Part shown: positions 17,695 to 25,709 of the stretch, in pieces
Layout: the number at the start of each line of letters is the position of its first letter
Numbering within the stretch: position 1 is the first letter of the stretch
DNA from: Hyphomicrobiales bacterium
GTDB lineage: Bacteria > Pseudomonadota > Alphaproteobacteria > Rhizobiales > Methyloligellaceae
Reading direction: 5' to 3'
Assembly: GCA_003135455.1 (NCBI GenBank)
Contig: PLBV01000107.1
Coordinates: 1,796 to 36,468 of the forward strand
Length of the DNA stretch: 34,673 bases
The notes under the pieces: model-generated
What the model was told of the DNA's origin: nothing
Seen by the model: only the letters and a program-made list of their open reading frames with translations
The model's database searches: none
Program-made: the position numbers and the translations under genes

Positions 17695-18852
17695 TGGCGC
17701 TGGCCGTTGCAGTTCGCCATCGTCGCCAATCTCGCGGTCCTCGGACTGTTCAAATATGTCGATTTCGGCGCGACCGTGCTGGAGCAGGTCAGCGGGCTGC
17801 ACTTCGCCAAGGCCTCGCTCATCCTGCCGATCGGGATCAGCTTCTACACCTTCGAGCTCATCTCCTACCTCGCCGACCGCTTGCGAGGCCCCGCGCCGCG
17901 CTACGAGCTCCGTGTCTTCGGCCTCTTCATCGTGCTGTTTCCGCATCTGATCGCAGGGCCGATCATGCGGCACAACGAGATCATCCCGCAATTCGCCTAC
18001 GATCCCTTACGCACTGGCGCCGCCGAGCGGATCGGGCGCGGGCTCGTCCTCTTTCTCATCGGCTTCGTCGAGAAATTCTTCGTGGCCGACAATCTTGCCC
18101 CCTTCGTCGATCCGGTCTTCACCCAAGCCATAAGTGGGGCGCCCACGCTCACATCTGCGCGCTCGGATCGCTGGCCTTTGCGCTGCAGATCTTCTTCGAC
18201 TTCGTCGCCTATTCGGACATGGCGATGGGCATCGGGCTGATGCTCGGATTGATGCTGCCAATGAATTTCAACGTGCCGTACCGCGCCGTAAACTTGTGGG
18301 ATTTCTGGCGCCGCTGGCACATAACGCTGTCGCGCTGGCTGCGCGACTATGTGTACATCCCGCTCGGTGGCAGCAGAGAGGGGCTCGCCCGCTATCTCTT
18401 CGCGACGCTGGTCACCATGGGACTATGCGGATTGTGGCATGGCGCCGGCTGGACTTTCGTCCTGTGGGGGTTAGGCCACGCGATCGGGCTCATCGTCTGC
18501 CACTTTTGGCAGCGCTACGGGCCACCCATGCCCACGCTTGTGGCCTGGGCGATCACGGTCTCATACGTCGTCCTGTTGTTCACACTGGTCCGCGCGCCGG
18601 ATCTCGCCAGCGCCGGGCACATGTTCGCGGGTCTTGCTGATCAAGGAGGGCTTGGCGGCGCGTGGCCAGTCACGGCCCTGTTTGCCATCCTCATCGCCGG
18701 TGGCCTTGCGTTGGTGAAAGTGCCGAGCTTCGAGCTCGCTATGCGGCTTCAGCCCACCTGGCCGGCGGCGCTCGCTTTCGTGGCTCTCGGTCATCTGCGT
18801 GCTGGAAGTGGGCAAAGGCCAGCCCTTGAGCTTCATTTATTTCCAGTTCTAG
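17695..18852 (+). pseudogene. AlgI-like MBOAT O-acyltransferase pseudogene (5'-truncated, two frameshifts)
   Basis: Remnant of a membrane-bound O-acetyltransferase of the alginate/polysaccharide acetylation type. Homology begins abruptly at 17695 with WRWPLQFAIVANLAVLGLFKYVDF, directly after a TGA, so about the first 75 residues are absent. Frame one carries ILPIGISFYTFELISYLADR, LIAGPIMRHNEIIPQF and EKFFVADNLAPFVDPVF. Near 18130-18165 the reading shifts to a second frame with GSLAFALQIFFDFVAYSDMA, NLWDFWRRWHITLSRWLRDY, VYIPLGG and the catalytic-His segment GLWHGAGWTFVLWG. Near 18785-18795 it returns to the first frame and ends with the family C-terminus GQPLSFIYFQF and a TAG at 18850-18852. 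The truncation argues for a true pseudogene; one frameshift alone could be an assembly error. No AlgJ/AlgX partner is present. Confidence 0.85.
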
Positions 18853-18926
18853 AGCCGCGCGGAAGTCATTGCGGCGGCAGCCGGCCATCACTACGTTCAC
18901 ATCAGCCCCTTAAGTCGGAGGACCGC

Positions 18927-19301
18927 ATGGCGCACCTATTGTCTTGCCCCAAGAAATTGGCATCCGTCCTTGTCGGAACGGCCCTGCTTGCATTCGGCTT
19001 TTGGCAGTTCACGTGGCTCGAGCCGGCGAGCGCAACGCCTGTCGTTACAGCGGAGCTGGGCAGCCATAGCCATGCCTCCTCAGTGGAGTCCATCCGCTAC
19101 TATCGGCGCCATTATCCTCCGGTCTATCCCTATTACTACAATCCTGGTCGCCCGGGCGGCTGGAGCTCCTATTTCGGTTTCGTGCCCTATGCGCGGGGCA
19201 ACTACGAAATCCAGGCGCTCCAGAGGGAGTATCCGGAAGCGAACTATCCCCCGAGCATGCGCTACTGGAATCCGAAGCAGTTTCCGCCCGTTGGCGACTA
19301 G
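18927..19301 (+). CDS. Small exported Tyr/Pro/Arg-rich protein, unknown function
   Basis: 124 residues from the ATG at 18927, which has a GGAG 6 bases upstream. A signal peptide is clear (basic PKK, then a hydrophobic stretch at about 11-27, with a possible cleavage near PASA, 33-36). The mature protein is unusual: RYYRRHYPPVYPYYYNPGRPGGW in two adjoining pieces, then FGFVPYARGNYEIQALQREY and a Pro/Asn/Trp end. Short exported proteins with RYYRRHYPP-like runs occur widely in Hyphomicrobiales and are uncharacterised. The frame is the same as the middle part of the upstream pseudogene, but the signal peptide and ribosome binding site show a separate gene. Its stop overlaps the tadA stop by 3 bases (convergent). 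Confidence 0.7.
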   Translation: MAHLLSCPKKLASVLVGTALLAFGFWQFTWLEPASATPVVTAELGSHSHASSVESIRYYRRHYPPVYPYYYNPGRPGGWSSYFGFVPYARGNYEIQALQREYPEANYPPSMRYWNPKQFPPVGD

Positions 19302-19729
19302 CGCCGGGCGGCGAAGAACGCCTTGAGCAGCGATGCGGATTGCGCCTCGCCGATGCCGCCATAGACCTCGGGCGCGTGATGGCAGGTGGCTTGCGTGAAG
19401 AAGCGCGGCCCATGCTCGACGGCACCGCCCTTCGGGTCGCTCGGGCCGAAATAGAGCCGGCGGATGCGGGCGAAAGAGATGGCGGCGGCGCACATGGCGC
19501 AAGGTTCGAGCGTCACATAGAGATCGCAGGTGGGCAACCGCTCGCTCCTTAAGCTGGCGCAAGCGGCGCGGATGGCGAGCATCTCGGCATGGGCCGTTGG
19601 GTCGGCAAGAGCGAGCGTGCGGTTGCCGGCGCGCGCCAGCACCTCGCCCCCCGCGCTTACCACCACGGCCCCGATGGGCACCTCGCCAAGGTCGCGGGCG
19701 GCTTCGGCTTCGACAAGCGCTAGGCCCAT
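19298..19729 (-). CDS. tadA: tRNA-specific adenosine deaminase
   Basis: Deaminates A34 to inosine in tRNA-Arg(ACG), allowing it to read CGN codons. From the ATG at 19729 the product is 143 residues, beginning MGLALVEAEAARDLGEVPIGAVV as in the family; an ATG at 19780 would add 17 residues and its start would interlock with that of the next gene. Zinc ligands H47 (HAE, with proton-shuttle E49), C77 and C80 (PCAMC) are all present. FARIRRLYFG and the C-terminal LLKAFFAARR segment also fit. It is convergent with the small exported protein and divergent from the pseudouridine synthase. Confidence 0.95.
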   Translation of the reverse strand: MGLALVEAEAARDLGEVPIGAVVVSAGGEVLARAGNRTLALADPTAHAEMLAIRAACASLRSERLPTCDLYVTLEPCAMCAAAISFARIRRLYFGPSDPKGGAVEHGPRFFTQATCHHAPEVYGGIGEAQSASLLKAFFAARR

Positions 19730-19778
19730 GGAGCTGAGCTGCTTGCTTGCGCGGGCCACATCTGCAAGCCTTTCAATC

Positions 19779-20654
19779 ATGGCTGACAAAGTGGGGCGCG
19801 GAGCGAGCAAGCGTCAAGGGGCGCGGAAGGGGGCGCCTGAGGCGCTCACGCCGGAGGCGTCTCCGCCGAAGGGCCTCGCGCCCATGCGCATCGCCAAGGC
19901 GATCGCCCATGCCGGGCTCTGCTCACGCCGCGATGCCGAGCGGTGGATCGAGCAAGGCCGCGTGGCGGTCAACGGCAAGGTGCTCGCCACCGCGGCCCAT
20001 GTGGTTGGCGCTGCCGACCGCATCACCGTTGACGGCAAGAAGCTGCCTCAGACCGAAGCGCCGCGGCTGTGGCGCTACCACAAGCCGAAAGGCCTCCTCA
20101 CCAGCCACAAGGACCCGCAAGGACGCAGGACCGTGTTCGAGGCGCTGCCGCCCGAGCTGCCACGGGTGGTCTCAGTGGGACGGCTCGATATCGCCACCGA
20201 GGGCCTGCTCTTGCTCACCACCGATGGAGCGCTGGCCCGGCATCTTGAGCTGCCGAGCACCGGCTGGCTCAGGCGCTACCGGGTGCGCGCCCATGGCAGG
20301 GTGAGCCAGGGCGCGCTCGACGCGTTGGCCGATGGCGTCACCATCGACGGCATCCATTATGGTCCGGTCGAGGCGCGCATCGACCGCGAACAGGGCTCCA
20401 ATATATGGCTGATGCTGGGCTTGCGCGAAGGCAAGAACCGTGAGGTGAAGCGCCTTGCCGAGCATCTGGGGCTTACCGTCAACCGGCTGATCCGCATCTC
20501 CTTCGGACCGTTCGCGCTGGGGGATCTGGAGCCCGGCGCGGTCAAGGAGGTGAAGGGGCGCGCGCTCGTGGACCAGCTCGGCGCCAGCCTTGCACAAGAG
20601 TTGGGATTGAGGGGTGTGACGCGCGAGGTCACCCATCGCAAGGGCTCGCGATGA
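19779..20654 (+). CDS. RsuA/RluB-family pseudouridine synthase
   Basis: rRNA pseudouridine synthase of 291 residues. An S4 RNA-binding domain lies at about 37-85 (RIAKAIAHAGLCSRRDAERW, VNGKVLATAAHVV). The catalytic domain follows with the active-site Asp137 in GRLDIATEGLLLLTTDG, YRVRAHG, and the C-terminal GLREGKNREVKRLAEHLGL segment. The family is split into RsuA, RluB, RluE and RluF; presence of S4 and context suggest RluB (23S rRNA U2605), but motifs alone do not settle it. The ATG at 19779 gives a 35-residue basic lead-in; ATG 19884 is the alternative. It lies 37 bp ahead of rsmD, so the two probably form an rRNA-modification pair. Confidence 0.9.
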   Translation: MADKVGRGASKRQGARKGAPEALTPEASPPKGLAPMRIAKAIAHAGLCSRRDAERWIEQGRVAVNGKVLATAAHVVGAADRITVDGKKLPQTEAPRLWRYHKPKGLLTSHKDPQGRRTVFEALPPELPRVVSVGRLDIATEGLLLLTTDGALARHLELPSTGWLRRYRVRAHGRVSQGALDALADGVTIDGIHYGPVEARIDREQGSNIWLMLGLREGKNREVKRLAEHLGLTVNRLIRISFGPFALGDLEPGAVKEVKGRALVDQLGASLAQELGLRGVTREVTHRKGSR

Positions 20655-20691
20655 CCTTCCTTTTCAGGATTGGACCAGCGCTTGCTTCGCC

Positions 20692-21249
20692 ATGCGCATA
20701 GTCGCAGGCAAGTTCAGAGGCGCGCGCATCGAGGCGCCGAAGGGCCTCGTGACGCGGCCGACCAGCGACCGCGTGCGCCAGGCGCTGTTCAATGTGCTCG
20801 AGCACGGCGCGCCACGCTTCGACTTCGAAGGCGCCCGCGTGCTCGACCTGTTCGCAGGTTCGGGCGCGCTTGGGCTGGAGGCGTGCTCGCGCGGCGCGCG
20901 CTTTGCGCTCTTCATCGAGGAGGCGGCGGAAGCCCGCGGCGCCATCCGCCGCAATGTGGAGGCGTTGGACTTAACCGGCGTCACCAAGATCTGGCGGCGC
21001 GACGCAACCAGCCTCGGTCCCGCGGGCACGTCTTTAGCCTTCGACCTGGTCTTCTGCGACCCGCCCTATGGGCAGGGGCTCGGGGAACGCGCGCTCGCCT
21101 CGGCCGTTGAAGGAGGGTGGCTCGCGCCCCAAGCCATTGCGGTCTTGGAGGAGCTCGCCGGTCAGGACCTCGCTCTGCCCGCCCCCTTCCAAGTCCTCGA
21201 CAGCCGCCGCTATGGCGACACCGAGATTATCATCGCCAAGGCGGTATGA
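20692..21249 (+). CDS. rsmD: 16S rRNA (guanine966-N2)-methyltransferase RsmD
   Basis: Rossmann-fold methyltransferase of 185 residues that methylates G966 of 16S rRNA in the assembled 30S subunit. It opens MRIVAGKFRGARI, then RPTSDRVRQALFNVL (22-36), the AdoMet motif DLFAGSGALG (52-61), and the catalytic DPPYG (123-127). Length is normal. It is downstream of the pseudouridine synthase on the same strand. A complete copy of the palindromic repeat follows 26 bp after its stop and may end or stabilise the transcript. Confidence 0.95.
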   Translation: MRIVAGKFRGARIEAPKGLVTRPTSDRVRQALFNVLEHGAPRFDFEGARVLDLFAGSGALGLEACSRGARFALFIEEAAEARGAIRRNVEALDLTGVTKIWRRDATSLGPAGTSLAFDLVFCDPPYGQGLGERALASAVEGGWLAPQAIAVLEELAGQDLALPAPFQVLDSRRYGDTEIIIAKAV

Positions 21250-21275
21250 GGCCTTTTTCGGGGGAGAGGTGCCGT

Positions 21276-21379
21276 TAGCGCGCTATCGCGTCAGGTTGAA
21301 TCTCGACAGCACTCTAGCTTTTTGTTTGAGCATGATCTTTTGGCGAAAACCGGTTCCCACTTTTCCGGATCATGCTCTA
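21276..21379. repeat. Interspersed palindromic repeat, copy C (complete)
   Basis: Full copy of the same family as 7790-7892. Left hairpin GCGCTATCGCG-type arm (here with CTCGACAGC as a slightly changed right arm), T run, then GAGCATGATC/GATCATGCTC (10-bp stem) around a loop containing AAAACCGGTTCCCAC. It lies between rsmD and the exported protein, ending about 51 bp before the latter's start. Confidence 0.85.
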
Positions 21380-21430
21380 GGTGGGCCGCGCGAGCTGTGC
21401 TTGAATGGCGGCAGGTTTGAGGAGCGGAGC

Positions 21431-22543
21431 ATGCTGGTCAGATACGTCCTCGCGCTCGGCCTCGGGCTTCTATTGGCCATCGCCGTAGGTTCACCCGCGA
21501 ACGCCTTCACCTCCGGCGGTTGGGACGGCGAGGCCAATTTCGACGGCAATGGCAGGTTCCGTGACTGCACCATGACCGCCTCGTTCAAGAGCGGGACCAC
21601 GCTTGCCTTCATCATCAGCCGGGATCTCGACTGGGGCCTCGTGCTCGCCAACGACGACTGGAAGCTGCAAGTCGGCCGCAGCGAGGCCGCGACGGTGACG
21701 ATCGATGCCCGCGACCCCATCACATCGACGGCCAAAGCGGTGGACGCACGCGGCATCCTGGTGCCGCTTCAGAATTCCGAGCCGGTCGTCGATGCGCTGC
21801 GCCACGGCACGCTCCTGACCGTTGCAAGCGCCTTCGGCAGAGCGAGCTTCCAATTGACCGGCACGCAAGATGCGATCGCGGCGCTGGCGGGTTGCGTTAC
21901 CGAGCGCCTGGCGGCAGAGAAATCCGCTACCGACGCCCTCCGACAATCGGACCCGGCCCCGAGAGCGGCCCCGGCGCAACCCTTCGACATTGAAGCTCCG
22001 GCGGCACGCCAGTTCGTTGGAAAGCTCGCGGCGCTCGATGATGCAGCCGCCAAGCAGCCGGCCGATGCGGAGAGGCTGTTCGCCGGCAACGACGCGGTTC
22101 GGTTCGTCGCGGAGCTGCTGGTCAGCGCCGGCATCACCGATTACGAGCTGATCAACCCGGCCAAGAATCCGATGCCCAATTTCGACGTGGTGTGGACCTA
22201 CCCCAACGGGATCATCGGCGCGCTGGTCGCTTATCAGCATAAGGAGTCGGTCGATCTTGACGACGCGGCGGGCGTGGTGATTGCCGACGACCAAAAGCAC
22301 TGCCAGGGCGATTTCAGCTCTGGGCAGAAGCCTAGCGAGCCCCCCCCGGCCTTCACCGTGCGGCGCCTGTTCACCGCTTGCCACACGGCCGAGCAGTCGG
22401 TCGAGATCCATTACGCCCTGCTCAAGACGGAGAGCGGGCACCTGATCCAGATCGCGCATCTGAACCTTGGCGACGCCACGGGAGATGTCGCAACCGCAGA
22501 CAATCCCTTCCTGCAAACGGCGGTGCTGCAGAACTTCAAATAG
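21431..22543 (+). CDS. Exported protein of unknown function
   Basis: 370 residues from the ATG at 21431, which has AGGAG 6 bases upstream. A signal peptide is plain (hydrophobic 4-20, expected cleavage after ANA, residue 25). The mature N-terminal half (FTSGGWDGEANFDGNGRFRD, CTMTASFKSGTTLAFIISRD, then DWGLVLANDDWKL) looks like a beta-rich domain of about 130 residues ending near CVTERLA. A low-complexity Ala/Pro linker (roughly 175-200) follows. The C-terminal half has two cysteines (KHCQGDF, FTACHT) and a final HLNLGDATGD stretch. I recognise it as a type of exported hypothetical protein found in Hyphomicrobiales, but know no function. It is convergent with mutL with only 2 bp between. Confidence 0.8.
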   Translation: MLVRYVLALGLGLLLAIAVGSPANAFTSGGWDGEANFDGNGRFRDCTMTASFKSGTTLAFIISRDLDWGLVLANDDWKLQVGRSEAATVTIDARDPITSTAKAVDARGILVPLQNSEPVVDALRHGTLLTVASAFGRASFQLTGTQDAIAALAGCVTERLAAEKSATDALRQSDPAPRAAPAQPFDIEAPAARQFVGKLAALDDAAAKQPADAERLFAGNDAVRFVAELLVSAGITDYELINPAKNPMPNFDVVWTYPNGIIGALVAYQHKESVDLDDAAGVVIADDQKHCQGDFSSGQKPSEPPPAFTVRRLFTACHTAEQSVEIHYALLKTESGHLIQIAHLNLGDATGDVATADNPFLQTAVLQNFK

Positions 22544-22545
22544 GC

Positions 22546-24333
22546 CTACCGCCGCTGGAAGAGCTTCTCGATGTCGGCGAGCTTGAGCTCCACATAAGTC
22601 GGGCGGCCGTGATTGCACTGGCCGGAGAAGGGCGTGGATTCCATGTCGCGCAACAGCGCGTTCATCTCTTGAGCGTTCAGCGTGCGCCCGGCCCGCACGC
22701 TGCCGTGACAGGCCATGGTGGCGAGCACGTGGTCGAGCCGCTCGGCCACCACCAGGCTCCCCTCTCCCTCTTGAAGCTCGTCGGCGAGGTCGCGCAGGAG
22801 GCCCTGGATGTTGCCCTGGCCCAGCAGTGAAGGCACCTCGCGCACGACGACGGCGCTTGCGCCGAACGACTCCACCACGAGGCCGAGACGTTCGAGCTCC
22901 GGTGCCGCCGCGGCCAACCGCTCGGCGCTCTCGCTGTCGAGCTCCACCACCTCGGGGATGAGCAGCAGCTGCCGCGCGATGCCACCATCGGCGAAGGCCC
23001 GCTTCAGCCGTTCATAGACGAGGCGCTCGTGCGCCGCGTGCTGGTCGATGATGAGGAGGGCGTCATCGGTCTCGGCGATGATGAAGGTGCCGTTCAGCTG
23101 CGCCCGCGCCGCCCCCAAGGGATAGGCGACGCTGCCCTCGTCGGCTTGTCTTGCGCCACTCATATCGGCGCTCGGCGCAGCGAGCGGGCCCAAAGGCGCT
23201 TGGCTCTCCTCGGCGAAGCCGGCTCCCGGCCGCCCCCAGGCGGACGCGGCGTGTTGAACGCGCCAACTCCCCTGCCCCGGCCGGGCCATGCGCTGGAGCG
23301 CCATTTGCGACAGCGACGAGGTAGCACGGTGGCCGGCTGTGCCCAGTGCCTCGTTGAGCGCGGCGACGACCAGGGAGCGCACGGCTTGAGGATCGCGGAA
23401 CCTTAGCTCGGCCTTGGCCGGATGCACGTTCACGTCCACCTCGTCGGTGGGCAGTTTGAGGAACAGGACCAGCATGGGCTGGCGCCCATTGGGTATGAGG
23501 TCGCCATAGGCGGCGCGCACGGCCGACGCCAGCAGCTTGTCGCGCACCGGGCGGCCATTGACGACGAGATATTGCTGCAAGGCGTTGGGACGATGCAGCG
23601 TGGGAAGGCCGGCGAAGCCTTCCACCACCACCAGCCCACGGGAGGCGTGCACGGGGAGCGCGTCGTGCACGAAATCCTCGCCCAAGATGGCGCCTAAGCG
23701 GATGAGCGCATCGTCCAGCAGACTGCCCGTAGCAGCGGGAAGCTTGAGCGTGGTGCGCTCAGCCGTGGCGAGGCTGAAGGCGATGCGTGGCTGGGCGAGC
23801 CCAAGCCGCTTGAGGATATCGGCGATGGCCGCCGTCTCGGCACGCTCCGATTTCATGAATTTGAGTCGGGCCGGCGTCGCATAGAACAGGTCGCGCACCT
23901 CGACGCTGGTTCCTTGGCTGAGCGCCGCAGGCTTAAGCGGCGATTTGCGCCCGGCATCGACGGCGACCTCGAAGGCTTCGGAGCTACCACGCGCGCAGCT
24001 CCTGATGGCGAGCCGCGCCACGGCGCCGATCGAGGGCAGCGCCTCGCCTCGGAAGCCGAGGGTGGCGATGTGGGCGAGGTCGTCGTCGTCGTCGAGCTTG
24101 GAGGTGGCGTGGCGCTCCACGGCAAGCGCCAGGTCCTCGCGCCCCATGCCATGGCCGTCGTCGGTGACGCGGATCAGGCTCAAGCCCCCGCCGGTCGCCA
24201 CCACGTCGATGCGGGCAGCACCGGCATCGATGGCGTTCTCGATCAGCTCCTTGACGACGCTGGCCGGGCGCTCGACGACCTCACCCGCGGCGATGCGGTT
24301 GACGAGGTTTGGCGGCAGCTCGCGGATGGCCAT
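22546..24333 (-). CDS. mutL: DNA mismatch repair protein MutL
   Basis: GHKL-ATPase that couples MutS mismatch recognition to strand removal. The product has 595 residues from the ATG at 24333 (MAIRELPPNLVNRIAAGEVV). ATP-site motifs are complete: ENAIDAGA (32-39), DDGHGM (58-63), ATSKL (76-80) and GFRGEAL (93-99). The C-terminal dimerisation domain carries DQHAAHERLVYERL, the DQHA(X)2E(X)4E metal-binding motif of nicking MutL proteins, and the final CNHGRPT segment. So this is an endonuclease-type MutL as expected where mutH is absent. The start lies inside the 3' end of the pgi gene (53-bp overlap). Confidence 0.96.
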   Translation of the reverse strand: MAIRELPPNLVNRIAAGEVVERPASVVKELIENAIDAGAARIDVVATGGGLSLIRVTDDGHGMGREDLALAVERHATSKLDDDDDLAHIATLGFRGEALPSIGAVARLAIRSCARGSSEAFEVAVDAGRKSPLKPAALSQGTSVEVRDLFYATPARLKFMKSERAETAAIADILKRLGLAQPRIAFSLATAERTTLKLPAATGSLLDDALIRLGAILGEDFVHDALPVHASRGLVVVEGFAGLPTLHRPNALQQYLVVNGRPVRDKLLASAVRAAYGDLIPNGRQPMLVLFLKLPTDEVDVNVHPAKAELRFRDPQAVRSLVVAALNEALGTAGHRATSSLSQMALQRMARPGQGSWRVQHAASAWGRPGAGFAEESQAPLGPLAAPSADMSGARQADEGSVAYPLGAARAQLNGTFIIAETDDALLIIDQHAAHERLVYERLKRAFADGGIARQLLLIPEVVELDSESAERLAAAAPELERLGLVVESFGASAVVVREVPSLLGQGNIQGLLRDLADELQEGEGSLVVAERLDHVLATMACHGSVRAGRTLNAQEMNALLRDMESTPFSGQCNHGRPTYVELKLADIEKLFQRR

Positions 24334-25672
24334 CGCGTCCCTCCAGGGCTTCGCCCGCAAGATAGCGGCGGGTGAGCACCTTGCCCGACTCTACCGCAGG
24401 TTGGTCGAACGGGTCGACGCCCAAGAGATGGCCTGCGAGAATCGTTTCCAGCATGAAGTGCATCATCAGAGCACCAAGCGCCCTCTCGTCAAGCCGTTCG
24501 ACATCGATGCTGCGCACCGGGCGGCCGGCGTCGATCAAGGCCTTTGGGATCGCCTGCTGCTGCGCCGCCACCAGGTCGCCGGCGGTGCGGGCGGCGAGAT
24601 AGTCCGCACTTGCGAGCTTGGCCAGATCGGGCGGGATGCGGGGTCCGCTGCCCGCGCAATCCTCGCGGATCACGGTGATGAGGTGCTGCGGGGCGCCGTC
24701 GAGATAGAGCTGCAACTGGCTGTGCTGGTCGACGGGACCGAGCGCCGCCACCGGCGTCGTCCCCTCGCCATGCTTGCCGAGGCTCTCGCCCCAGAGCTGC
24801 ACATACCAGGCGGCGAAGCGGGAGAGGCGATCGCTATAGGGAAGCATCACGGTGGCGCGGACGCCCCGTTCCTTGGCGAGCCCGATGGCGATAGCCGCGC
24901 CTATGGCAGGGCTGAGATCGGCGGGCTCACGCGCCTCGAGCAGCGCCGCGATCACGCTGTAGGCGCCCTCGCGGAGGGCCTCGACGTCGAGGCCACGCGC
25001 GAGCGCGGGCAAGAGGCCGACATTGGTGAGGCCGGAATAGCGGCCACCAATGCCCGGATCCTGGGGCAATGTCGGGATGTGCAAGGCTTCGCAGAGATCG
25101 CGGAGACCGTTGGTCTTGCCGGGGGCTGGAGGCTCGGTCAGGCCGAGGAAGAGGTCCGGGATCTTGTCGGCAAGCCCCGCCCCCCGCACGGCTTCGATCG
25201 CGGCGATGGTCTGCACCAGGGTCTCGGGCGTGTTGCCGGATTTGGAGATGACGACGAAACCGGTGGTGGTGAGGTCGAGGCTGGCAAGGGCGCGGGCAAG
25301 CGTGCGGGCATCGAGATTGTCGTAGAAGCGGGTGCGCGGGCGCGTTCCCGCCCCATCGCCGTTGTCGCCGGGAATATCCCAGCCGCCGAGTTGGGCCAGC
25401 GTCTGGCCCCCAAGGCTCGAGCCGCCGGTGCCAAAGAAGAGAAGCGTCGCCGCACCCTGGCTTAAGCGATCGAGCGCTGTGCGGGCGGGCGCGATGTCGT
25501 CGCGCCGTTCCGGCACGCGCAGGAGCGGGAGCGTGCCTTGCGCGTAGGCCTGCCGCAGCGACGCGATGCGGGGCACAAGCTTGGCGAGATAATGGTCAAG
25601 GGAGGCTTGGGAGAGGCCCAAGCTGCCGATGGTTGCCTCCAGGCACCCTTGGACCGATTGCGACAAAGGCAC
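24281..25672 (-). CDS. pgi: Glucose-6-phosphate isomerase
   Basis: Interconverts glucose-6-phosphate and fructose-6-phosphate. The product is 463 residues from a GTG at 25672 with AAAGG about 9 bases upstream; this is the shorter class of the enzyme rather than the ~550-residue E. coli type. SIS-fold motifs are present: FFGTGGSSLGGQT, SKSGNTPETL, GGRYSGLTNVGLLPA, the LWGESLGKHGEGTTPVAALG segment with the catalytic Glu, and VDQHSQLQLYLDG. The C-terminus contains VESGKVLTRRYL. Its last 53 bases overlap the mutL start, implying co-expression. It lies 37 bp downstream of the M16-like gene. Confidence 0.93.
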   Translation of the reverse strand: MPLSQSVQGCLEATIGSLGLSQASLDHYLAKLVPRIASLRQAYAQGTLPLLRVPERRDDIAPARTALDRLSQGAATLLFFGTGGSSLGGQTLAQLGGWDIPGDNGDGAGTRPRTRFYDNLDARTLARALASLDLTTTGFVVISKSGNTPETLVQTIAAIEAVRGAGLADKIPDLFLGLTEPPAPGKTNGLRDLCEALHIPTLPQDPGIGGRYSGLTNVGLLPALARGLDVEALREGAYSVIAALLEAREPADLSPAIGAAIAIGLAKERGVRATVMLPYSDRLSRFAAWYVQLWGESLGKHGEGTTPVAALGPVDQHSQLQLYLDGAPQHLITVIREDCAGSGPRIPPDLAKLASADYLAARTAGDLVAAQQQAIPKALIDAGRPVRSIDVERLDERALGALMMHFMLETILAGHLLGVDPFDQPAVESGKVLTRRYLAGEALEGRDGHPRAAAKPRQPHRRG

Positions 25673-25709
25673 CCGTTACGACCCTTTCCCCAATGCGAAC
25701 GCTATCACC

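Noticed and set aside
17559-19301. A single 580-codon gene across the AlgI-like region and the small exported protein
   Set aside because: The frame joins out-of-frame sequence, the middle of AlgI and a separate signal-peptide protein; motif reading shows a pseudogene plus an independent gene.
23945-25465. 506-codon open frame on the plus strand opposite mutL and pgi
   Set aside because: Antisense shadow; both opposing genes carry full sets of family motifs.
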